Of a DNA stretch of 64,000 nucleotides, positions 58,149 to 64,000 are shown one piece after another. This DNA is from Flavobacterium panacis. GTDB lineage: Bacteria; Bacteroidota; Bacteroidia; Flavobacteriales; Flavobacteriaceae. The stretch's first letter is position 1, and every line of letters begins with the position of its first letter. The stretch is from positions 310,001 through 374,000 of the forward strand of contig NZ_JANKMS010000003.1 of NCBI RefSeq assembly GCF_024649945.1, read 5' to 3'. Under the pieces are notes generated by a model, which searched no databases, was not told the DNA's origin, and saw nothing but the letters and a program-made list of their open reading frames with translations. The translations under genes and the position numbers were made by a program.

Positions 58149-58178
58149 TTTGTTTATTAAAAAAGAATTGTAAATTTG
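58149..58178 (+). promoter_or_regulatory. Promoter of the L31 gene with long leader
   Basis: TTTG (58149-58152) and TAAATTTG (58171-58178) are 18 bp apart, a good -33/-7 pair. The ATG is 117 bp further on, so the mRNA should have a leader of about 110 nt, longer than is usual here. The leader can fold: CTTTTC (58232-58237) pairs with GAAAAG (58247-58252); AGAGTA (58213) pairs with TACTCT (58267); and ATTGTTT (58221) with AAACAAT (58274) in a crossing order. Confidence 0.7.
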
Positions 58179-58294
58179 CACACTCAAAAATAATTAAATT
58201 TTTAAACAAAAAAGAGTAGTATTGTTTACACCTTTTCAAAATCAAGGAAAAGCTTCAAAATAAAAATACTCTAAAACAATAAATAAAAGAAAAG

Positions 58295-58549
58295 ATGAAA
58301 AAAGGAGTTCACCCAGAAAATTACAGATTAGTTGCATTTAAAGACATGTCTAATGATGACGTTTTTATCACTAAATCTACTGCAGATACAAAAGAAACAA
58401 TTGAAGTTGACGGAGTTGAGTATCCAGTTGTAAAAATGGAGATTTCTAGAACATCTCACCCTTTTTATACTGGTAAATCTAAACTTATCGATACTGCAGG
58501 ACGTATTGATAAATTCAAAACTAAATATGCTAAACACGCTAAAAAATAA
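58295..58549 (+). CDS. rpmE2: 50S ribosomal protein L31 type B
   Basis: 84 aa. The start '[20 protein letters not shown]' and '[20 protein letters not shown]' and '[11 protein letters not shown]' are diagnostic for L31. There is no C-x-x-C zinc site, so this is the type B, zinc-independent form. It joins the two ribosomal subunits at the intersubunit bridge. It is single-gene with its own promoter, a leader of about 110 nt and a terminator. Confidence 0.97.
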   Translation: MKKGVHPENYRLVAFKDMSNDDVFITKSTADTKETIEVDGVEYPVVKMEISRTSHPFYTGKSKLIDTAGRIDKFKTKYAKHAKK

Positions 58550-58570
58550 TAGCTGTTTTAAATTATACAA

Positions 58571-58600
58571 AAGCCTTTCAATCTCTGAAAGGCTTTTTTT
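58571..58600 (+). terminator. Terminator of rpmE2
   Basis: AAGCCTTTCA pairs with TGAAAGGCTT around ATCTC and is followed by a run of T. It begins 21 bp after the stop codon. Confidence 0.9.
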
Positions 58601-58710
58601 ATGCGTTAAATATTACTTTTCGTTAAAGTGCTTTTTAATGAAACCAGCAAAATATTTGTAACTTTGGGGCAGGTAACCAAATCAATATTTTAACAAACAC
58701 TCAATTATTT

Positions 58711-59886
58711 ATGAACTACATTCTTTTCGACGGCCCCGTTCGGAATGCTTTATTGCCCTTTACTTTTACGCGACCAGTTGCCGATATTTTGGTTGGAATT
58801 ATGACGATTCGCCAAAAATGGGAAAAACGTCTGGGATCTACGATTACAACCATAACCGAAGAATATTTGTCTGAAAAATTTCCGATGGTTGAAATGGAAG
58901 AAAACGTAATGATCAATGCAGCGTATTTGCCAAATGATGCGCTGGCAGAGATGGTTTCTAATTTATCCGAAAATCAAGCTATATTTAAAGGTGAAGATGT
59001 GATTGCATTTTTTGCAAGCGAAAATCAGGAGGAAGTCGATTTTGATTCTTATGAAATTATTCAGTACAATGATGACTGTATAACGATAGAGCATACTTGG
59101 GATATTTTCTCTAAAAATGATGCCGCAATTCGTCAGGATTTTAATTATTTGACTGAAGATCGAAAATCACAGCCCATTCCGAAAAGTGTAAATGTAATTG
59201 CTCCTGAAAATATCTTTATTGAAGAAGGGGCAAAGTTAGAGTTTGTGACTTTAAATGCTTCAAACGGACCTATATATATAGGTAAGAATACCGAGATTAT
59301 GGAAGGAACCGTAATTCGCGGACCTTTTGCATTATGTGAAAATGCAATGGTAAAAATGTCGGCTAAGGTTTACGGTGCAACAACGGTTGGACCTGGATCT
59401 AGAATAGGAGGTGAGGTTAAAAACTCTGTTCTTTTTGCAAATTCAAATAAAGGACATGAAGGGTTTTTAGGCGATTCTGTTCTGGGCGAATGGTGTAACA
59501 TTGGTGCAGATTCTAATAATTCAAACCTAAAAAATAATTACGAAGAAGTGAAATTATGGAGCTACGAAACAGAAGGTTTTGCTAAAACTGGACTTCAGTT
59601 TTGTGGTTTAATGATGGGAGATCACAGTAAATGTGGAATCAATACTATGTTTAATACCGGAACTGTTGTTGGAGTAAGTGCCAATATTTTTGGATCAGGT
59701 TTTCCTCGTAATTTTGTGCCAAGTTTTTCATGGGGAGGCGCAGCCGGATTTACAACTTATGTGACTAAAAAAGCTTTTGAAACAGCGCGTTTAGTTTTGT
59801 CAAGAAGAAATATCGATTTTGATGCAACGGAACAGGCAATCTTAGAACACATTTTCGAAGAAACTAAAAAGTGGAGAAAAGATTAA
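58711..59886 (+). CDS. GlmU-like sugar nucleotidyltransferase family protein
   Basis: 391 aa. The N-terminal 'FDGPVRNALLPFTFTRPVAD' region is a degenerate nucleotidyltransferase domain without the usual L-x-x-G-x-G-T-R-M loop. Residues about 165-350 are a left-handed beta-helix of hexapeptide repeats ('PIYIGKNTEIMEGTVIRGPF', 'AKVYGATTVGPGSRIGGEV'). It matches the 'GlmU family' proteins of Bacteroidota, which are distinct from true GlmU, so acyl or uridylyl transfer is uncertain. A TAACTTTG box at 58659-58666 is the likely promoter. The gene ends 6 bp before a 31-bp inverted repeat. Confidence 0.85.
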   Translation: MNYILFDGPVRNALLPFTFTRPVADILVGIMTIRQKWEKRLGSTITTITEEYLSEKFPMVEMEENVMINAAYLPNDALAEMVSNLSENQAIFKGEDVIAFFASENQEEVDFDSYEIIQYNDDCITIEHTWDIFSKNDAAIRQDFNYLTEDRKSQPIPKSVNVIAPENIFIEEGAKLEFVTLNASNGPIYIGKNTEIMEGTVIRGPFALCENAMVKMSAKVYGATTVGPGSRIGGEVKNSVLFANSNKGHEGFLGDSVLGEWCNIGADSNNSNLKNNYEEVKLWSYETEGFAKTGLQFCGLMMGDHSKCGINTMFNTGTVVGVSANIFGSGFPRNFVPSFSWGGAAGFTTYVTKKAFETARLVLSRRNIDFDATEQAILEHIFEETKKWRKD

Positions 59887-59892
59887 GTTTTT

Positions 59893-60172
59893 AATGAGAT
59901 AATTAGAAAATTAGTCAATTAGATAATTTTTCAAACCCGATAGACTTTTGTCTTTCGGGTTTTGTTTTTGTTTTTTTTTTTCTGCCACAGATTATATGAT
60001 TAAAAAGGATTTTTTTAAATCATATTTAGAAAAAAATCAATGAAAATCCTGTAATCTGTGGCTAAAATTTTCGCATAGAAAACCCGACAGGTTTCAAAAA
60101 CCTGTCGGGTTTTGTTTTTATCTAAGGTTTTTTGAGCATTTTCTAATTGACTAATTTTCTAATTATCTCATT
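59893..60172. repeat. Stop-to-stop 31-bp perfect inverted repeat of AATTAGnn octamers
   Basis: 59893-59923 is the exact reverse complement of 60142-60172. The left arm begins 6 bp after the GlmU-like stop and the right arm ends on the first base of the PepSY gene's stop codon. Units such as AATTAGAA, AATTAGTC and AATTAGAT follow with 8-bp period. Enclosed are an AACCCGA...TCGGGTT hairpin (59935-59961), a CCACAGATTA...TAATCTGTGG pair (59985 with 60052) and a second AACCCGACAGG hairpin. Confidence 0.9.
60079..60112. terminator. Strong hairpin with T tract inside the inverted repeat
   Basis: AACCCGACAGGTTT pairs with AACCTGTCGGGTT (60081-60111) with a 5-nt loop and T-rich flanks. It can act as terminator in both directions. 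Confidence 0.75.
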
Positions 60173-60615
60173 TATTTACTAACCTTAGTGAAATCTTCTT
60201 TTAGATTGAATTTCAATTCTAAGCCATTAGTAAGTTTTGTTTCGTAACCAGAAGTTCCGATTTCTATTTTGGTTACTTTTTCTTTTGGGAAATTAGTTTT
60301 GATGTAAGAAGCGATTTTTTTAGGAACGATCGATTTTGGAATTTTGGAGTTTTGGCCATCAACTTCTTTCCAATTTCCTTTTTTGTCAAATTCGATTTCA
60401 ATTTCGTTGTCAAATTTAACTTTGTATTCTGTCGAAAGAATTTCTTTGTCTTCTAGTATATAGTTCGGTTTTTTTGATCCAAAATGTGTTTTTAAAAAAG
60501 TTTGAGCATTTGCAGGTAAAGCCTCTTTTTTAATTACAGTTTTTTGAGCATTTGCAGAAAGTCCAAATAGTAACCCTGCAATTAAGTAAACGGTCAGTTT
60601 TAATTTCGTTTTCAT
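60172..60615 (-). CDS. PepSY-like periplasmic protein
   Basis: 147 aa with a signal peptide (ends S-A-N-A-Q24). Two similar halves follow, each with 'LPANAQTFLKTHFGSKKPNY' or 'VPKKIASYIKTNFPKEKVTK', a basic strand and 'YKVKFDNEIEIEFDKKGNWK' or 'YETKLTNGLELKFNLKEDF'. This is the PepSY-like fold (beta-lactamase-inhibitor-like, PF11396 type) frequent in Bacteroidota. The function is unknown; such domains may inhibit proteases. Octamer repeat blocks lie on both sides of the gene. Confidence 0.88.
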   Translation of the reverse strand: MKTKLKLTVYLIAGLLFGLSANAQKTVIKKEALPANAQTFLKTHFGSKKPNYILEDKEILSTEYKVKFDNEIEIEFDKKGNWKEVDGQNSKIPKSIVPKKIASYIKTNFPKEKVTKIEIGTSGYETKLTNGLELKFNLKEDFTKVSK

Positions 60616-60720
60616 ATTTTGCTGATTTTTAAAATTACACTACAAGGTAAGATTAAATTTTTGAAATTTTAAAAAACGATTGAGTTTCATTCATCAGAAT
60701 TAAAGTGTTATTAACTAGTG

Positions 60721-60784
60721 AATTGTCTAATTGACACATTTCCAAAATTATCTAATTTTCAAATTGCCTAATTATCTAATTAAT
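60721..60784. repeat. Single octamer array (nnCTAATT units) before the ABC-F promoter
   Basis: Eight successive 8-bp units, several of them variants of ATCTAATT or AATTGTCT, run from 60721 to 60784 and stop 2 bp before the -7 box. The words are those of the inverted repeat 550 bp upstream, read in the sense of its right arm. No opposite arm is present. Several units are decayed. Confidence 0.65.
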
Positions 60785-60785
60785 C

Positions 60786-60793
60786 TATCTTTG
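60786..60793 (+). promoter_or_regulatory. -7 box of the ABC-F gene
   Basis: TATCTTTG fits TAnnTTTG and lies 63 bp before the ATG at 60857. The octamer array covers its -33 region. Confidence 0.6.
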
Positions 60794-60856
60794 CACCACG
60801 AAAAAACGGCTGATCAAACAAATGATTAACCGATTCAATAAATTCACAGAAAACAA

Positions 60857-62491
60857 ATGATTACAGTTAACGATATTTCGGTTCAGTTTGGCGGAACTAC
60901 ACTTTTTAGCGATGTTTCTTTTGCTATTAATGAAAATGATAAAATTGCCCTTATGGGTAAAAATGGTGCGGGAAAATCTACACTTTTAAAAATAATTGCT
61001 GGTGTAAATAAACCTTCAACCGGAAGTATTTCTGCTCCAAAAGAAGCTGTTGTTGCTTATTTGCCACAGCATTTGCTTACAGAAGATGGAGCAACTGTAA
61101 TGGAAGAAGCGTCAAAAGCATTCAGTGAGATTTTTAAAATGAAATCTGAAATCGACGAAATCAATGAGCAATTGACTGTTCGTACCGATTATGAAAGTGA
61201 CGAATACATGAAATTAATCGAAAGAGTTTCTGACTTAAGCGAAAAATTTTATGCAATCGAAGAAGTGAATTATGAAGCTGAGGTAGAAAAAATATTAGTT
61301 GGTTTAGGATTCGAAAGAGAAGATTTTACACGTCAGACTTCTGAGTTTTCTGGAGGATGGAGAATGCGTATCGAATTGGCTAAAATTCTTTTGAGAAAAC
61401 CAGATTTGATTTTGCTGGATGAGCCTACCAACCACATGGATATTGAAAGTATTCAGTGGTTAGAAGATTTCTTGTTGAATCAGGCAAAAGCCGTTGTAGT
61501 AATCTCTCACGATAGAGCGTTTGTAGATAATATTACAAACAGAACTATCGAAGTTACAATGGGAAGAATCTATGATTATAAAGCAAAATATACGCATTAT
61601 TTAGAATTAAGAAAAGATCGTAGAATTCACCAACAAAAAGCGTATGACGAACAGCAAAAAATGATTGCTGAAAATCGTGCTTTTATTGAGCGTTTCAAAG
61701 GGACTTTTTCTAAAACAGATGCTGTTCAATCTCGTGTGAAAATGTTGGAAAAATTAGAAATTGTTCAAGTTGATGAAGTAGATACTTCTGCTTTACGATT
61801 AAAATTCCCGCCAGCAGCACGTTCTGGTCAATATCCTGTTATTGTAAAAGAAATGTCTAAAGCTTACGGAGATCACGTAGTTTTTAAAGATGCAAACATT
61901 GTAATCGAACGTGGTCAGAAAGTAGCTTTTGTTGGAAAGAATGGTGAAGGAAAATCAACTATGATTAAAGCGATCATGAAAGAAATTGGTGTTGATTCTG
62001 GAAGTGTTGAAATTGGTCACAATGCGCAAATCGGATATTTTGCTCAAAATCAAGCAGCATTATTAGATGAAAATGCAACAATTTTTGAGACAATTGACAG
62101 TATTGCAGTTGGAGATATTAGAACGCAGATTAAAAATATTTTAGGTGCATTTATGTTCCAAGGTGATGATATTACCAAGAAAGTAAAAGTGCTTTCTGGA
62201 GGAGAGAAAACTCGTTTGGCAATGATTAAATTGTTATTGGAGCCAGTTAACTTGTTGATTCTAGATGAGCCTTCGAATCACTTAGATATGAAAACTAAAG
62301 ATATCATTAAAGATGCTTTACGTGATTTCGACGGAACTTTGATCTTGGTTTCTCACGACCGTGATTTCCTTGATGGATTAGCGACTAAAGTTTTTGAATT
62401 TGGAAACAAAAGAGTGAAAGAGCATTTTGAAGATGTTGCAGGTTTCCTTGCGCACAAGAAAATGGATTCTATGCGAGAAATAGAAAAATAG
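60857..62491 (+). CDS. ABC-F family ATPase (Uup/YbiT/EttA-like)
   Basis: 544 aa, two ATPase domains in one chain and no membrane part. Domain 1 (about 1-240) has Walker A G-K-N-G-A-G-K-S-T, signature F-S-G-G-W-R-M-R and 'LILLDEPTNHMDIESIQWLE'. The charged interdomain linker follows (about 240-320). Domain 2 (about 320-540) has G-K-N-G-E-G-K-S-T, L-S-G-G-E-K-T-R and 'LILDEPSNHLDMKTKDI'. ABC-F proteins bind the ribosomal E site and rescue stalled translation or, in some cases, protect against antibiotics. The length and lack of a C-terminal coiled coil fit YbiT better than Uup. Confidence 0.93.
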   Translation: MITVNDISVQFGGTTLFSDVSFAINENDKIALMGKNGAGKSTLLKIIAGVNKPSTGSISAPKEAVVAYLPQHLLTEDGATVMEEASKAFSEIFKMKSEIDEINEQLTVRTDYESDEYMKLIERVSDLSEKFYAIEEVNYEAEVEKILVGLGFEREDFTRQTSEFSGGWRMRIELAKILLRKPDLILLDEPTNHMDIESIQWLEDFLLNQAKAVVVISHDRAFVDNITNRTIEVTMGRIYDYKAKYTHYLELRKDRRIHQQKAYDEQQKMIAENRAFIERFKGTFSKTDAVQSRVKMLEKLEIVQVDEVDTSALRLKFPPAARSGQYPVIVKEMSKAYGDHVVFKDANIVIERGQKVAFVGKNGEGKSTMIKAIMKEIGVDSGSVEIGHNAQIGYFAQNQAALLDENATIFETIDSIAVGDIRTQIKNILGAFMFQGDDITKKVKVLSGGEKTRLAMIKLLLEPVNLLILDEPSNHLDMKTKDIIKDALRDFDGTLILVSHDRDFLDGLATKVFEFGNKRVKEHFEDVAGFLAHKKMDSMREIEK

Positions 62492-62510
62492 TTTTTTAGA
62501 TAAAATACTT

Positions 62511-62542
62511 AAAAAGGGACAAGTTGATTCTTGTCCCTTTTT
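62511..62542 (+). terminator. Terminator of the ABC-F gene
   Basis: AAAAAGGGACAAG pairs exactly with CTTGTCCCTTTTT around a 6-nt loop, 20 bp after the stop codon. Confidence 0.9.
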
Positions 62543-62712
62543 TTGTTTTCAACAGATTGATAACACTATTTTAATGCAATTTTTTTTACAATAAATATAT
62601 TTTTTTGCTATTTTAGTACTCCCATTTCGTGTTAACTAGAAATATTTGGCTCTTGATAAACGGTAGAGCAATATTTTGAATTCGGTTATAGAAAAATTGA
62701 TAATTTATTTAT

Positions 62713-63879
62713 TTGAAGTCTATGAGTAAAATTCTACTAGTTCCACTTGTTTTTTTATTTTCTATAATGCCATTCTGTTTGCATGCTCAAGGTGATGTAA
62801 ACGAAGGTGAAAAAACGGAAAAAACAGAAAGCGAAGTAAAATATCCGCAATATCAGCTTAAAGGTCTTTTACAGGCACGATATCTCGAAAGTTTCGGAGA
62901 TAATGTTGATGTTTTAGGAGCTCATCATGCTACTGGAGATGTTACACAGCAATCTTTCGATATTAAAAGAATGCGTGTAGGTTTAAATACCAAATTAAGT
63001 GAAGCTACAGAAGTTGTAATCTTAGTCAACTTAGCCGATTTTAAATCGGATACCAAAGGAAAAGTTCTTGAAAATGCCTACGGAAAATATACTTTTAATA
63101 AATACATTGCTTTAACAGGAGGTCAATTTCGTCCCGCATTTGGTATAGAAGAGCTTGTTCCGGTTGATATCATTAAATCTTTTGATTTCTCGAATCAATA
63201 TTATGAATTTGGGAAAAATGGCTGGACCAGTTTTCAAATTGGAGCTTCGGCAACTGGAGCTTTTGATATTGGAAAAATTCCGGTCAATTATGCTGTTTCT
63301 GTTTTAAATGGAAATGGGAAAAATGTCGAAATGGATAAAGACAACGGAAAACAATATTCTACAAGATGGGTTTTTGAATTGTCCAAAGAACATAAAATAA
63401 ATCTGGGTTTAAACGGTGGTTTCGGAAAAGTATTTAAAGAAAATGTTTTTGCAATAGGAGCTGATATTACCAGTGATTTTAAACTGACAGATCGTTTTGC
63501 TTTTGATCTTCAAATAGAGTATAAACAAGGTACCAATCATAATTTGTATTTCTCACTTCCTGCTGAAAACAGAGTAGGAGATGTGTCTAATTATCAAATG
63601 CGCGGAATTTATTTTTTACCAAATCTGCGTTATGTGGTGAATTATAAAAAATTAACGGCTTTAGAATTGTCCTGTCGCTATGAAACTTTTGATCCAAGTT
63701 ACAAAGTTGATTCAAACGTGAGGCAGACTTATACGCCAATGATAAGTTTAGAATTTGGAAAAGCTTATTTAGGCCGAATCGAGATGGGATTTGAAATTGA
63801 TAGATTTGATAGGAATGTTCCTAATACGTCAACCTACAACGACGATTTGTTTATAATACAATTGCAGCTCCGATTATAA
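62713..63879 (+). CDS. OprO/OprP-type outer-membrane porin
   Basis: 388 aa. The signal peptide ends near C-L-H-A-Q26 and is followed by a short acidic linker ('GDVNEGEKTEKTESEVKYPQ'). The barrel has the phosphate-selective porin pattern: 'YQLKGLLQARYLESFGDN', 'FDIKRMRVGLNTKLSEATEV', 'YGKYTFNKYIALTGGQFRPA', 'AVSVLNGNGKN' and the end 'DDLFIIQLQLRL'. It would pass small anions through the outer membrane. Just 21 bp downstream begins an anion permease gene, so the two probably form one uptake route across both membranes. Confidence 0.88.
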   Translation: MKSMSKILLVPLVFLFSIMPFCLHAQGDVNEGEKTEKTESEVKYPQYQLKGLLQARYLESFGDNVDVLGAHHATGDVTQQSFDIKRMRVGLNTKLSEATEVVILVNLADFKSDTKGKVLENAYGKYTFNKYIALTGGQFRPAFGIEELVPVDIIKSFDFSNQYYEFGKNGWTSFQIGASATGAFDIGKIPVNYAVSVLNGNGKNVEMDKDNGKQYSTRWVFELSKEHKINLGLNGGFGKVFKENVFAIGADITSDFKLTDRFAFDLQIEYKQGTNHNLYFSLPAENRVGDVSNYQMRGIYFLPNLRYVVNYKKLTALELSCRYETFDPSYKVDSNVRQTYTPMISLEFGKAYLGRIEMGFEIDRFDRNVPNTSTYNDDLFIIQLQLRL

Positions 63880-63900
63880 TTCACTTAAATTTTGTTTTTT

Positions 63901-64000
63901 ATGAAAGAAGTAAAAATCCCTCAGACTTTAATAACATTAATAATTGGAATCGCAATTTGGTTTATTCCTGCACCAGATGGTGTTAAAATAGAAGCGTGGC
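63901..64000 (+). CDS. Start of a DASS-family anion permease (partial)
   Basis: Only 33 codons are inside the window; the gene continues to the right. The N-terminus 'KIPQTLITLIIGIAIWFIPA' followed by P-D-G-V-K-I-E-A-W is the typical first helix and 'P-x-P-x-G-V-x-x-x-A-W' motif of the divalent anion:Na+ symporter family (CitT/SLC13 type), which moves dicarboxylates, citrate, sulfate or phosphate. The substrate cannot be told from this part. It begins 21 bp after the porin gene and is likely in the same operon. Confidence 0.75.
   Translation, partial: MKEVKIPQTLITLIIGIAIWFIPAPDGVKIEAW

Noticed and set aside
59893..60172. Stop-to-stop repeats explained as simple terminators
   Set aside because: Separate hairpins with T tracts already lie inside two of these gaps, and the arms are far longer than any terminator stem here and have an internal 8-bp period.
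30784..60784. Octamer arrays considered as CRISPR arrays
   Set aside because: The period is only 8 bp with no repeat-spacer structure of 25-40 bp, and no cas gene is present.

Overview
The window looks like the chromosome of a member of the Flavobacteriaceae (Bacteroidota), most likely Flavobacterium or a close relative. The DNA is strongly AT-rich. Promoters, where visible, carry the Bacteroidota -7 box TAnnTTTG rather than a -10 TATAAT box, and starts rarely have a Shine-Dalgarno sequence. Several protein families are typical of the phylum: TonB-dependent receptors with carboxypeptidase-like N-terminal domains, a FecI/FecR pair, DUF4249, DUF4290, DUF5686, DUF4199, a PepSY-like protein, ribonuclease Y, a Zn-independent type B L31 and a 6S-Flavo-like RNA. 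No rRNA, insertion sequence, prophage, CRISPR array or transposase gene was seen. One tRNA is present.

Layout. 1-4.8 kb: the end of a polysaccharide-utilisation cluster (GH10-like tail, PKD lipoprotein, agarase-like clan GH-A hydrolase, GH2). 4.8-9.9 kb: small metabolic and regulatory genes (MgtC, sirtuin, GNAT, an XRE regulator with a palindromic operator, and an AraC regulator divergent from a secreted flavodoxin-RidA fusion). 9.9-15.1 kb: a cell-surface-signalling operon (ECF sigma, 69-aa protein, FecR, STN-TonB receptor, DUF4249 lipoprotein). 15.4-24.6 kb: Kef-type antiporter, amidotransferase, a MocR-family operon, tRNA-Met, START-like protein, class IV aminotransferase, YqgE. 24.6-28.6 kb: HU, fmt, recQ, NTPase. 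28.6-37.7 kb: a repeat-rich zone around an esterase, DUF493, DUF4290, murA, a CDF transporter, DUF5686 and aroQ. 37.8-41.5 kb: five paralogous small outer-membrane beta-barrel genes, four of them in a head-to-tail run. 41.5-46.5 kb: xerD, PAS histidine kinase, rny, 6S-like RNA, zapA and a coiled-coil protein. 46.7-52.5 kb: M23 peptidase, TonB receptor, EF-hand lipoprotein, DUF2971. 52.7-58 kb: MsbA-like ABC exporter, phosphohexomutase, GT2, DUF4199. 58.3-64 kb: rpmE2, GlmU-like protein, PepSY-like protein, ABC-F, a porin and the start of a DASS-type anion permease.

The most unusual signal is not a gene. At least eight intergenic regions hold short arrays with a fixed period of about 8 bp (7-9), built of a conserved 5-6 base word plus 2-3 variable bases (CWRAGnnn or AATTAGnn). 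The arrays are mostly arranged as long, near-perfect inverted repeats. In three convergent gene pairs (34.35-34.60, 51.69-51.85 and 59.89-60.17 kb) the arms run almost exactly from one stop codon to the other and enclose ordinary terminators or other repeat families. Similar words recur kilobases apart. I know of no named element with this architecture and regard it as the best candidate here for something undescribed. Other points of note are a MurA with Asp instead of the fosfomycin-reactive Cys, the secreted flavodoxin-RidA fusion, the XRE operator module, a possible pseudoknotted leader before rpmE2, and the 6S-like RNA between zapA and rny.
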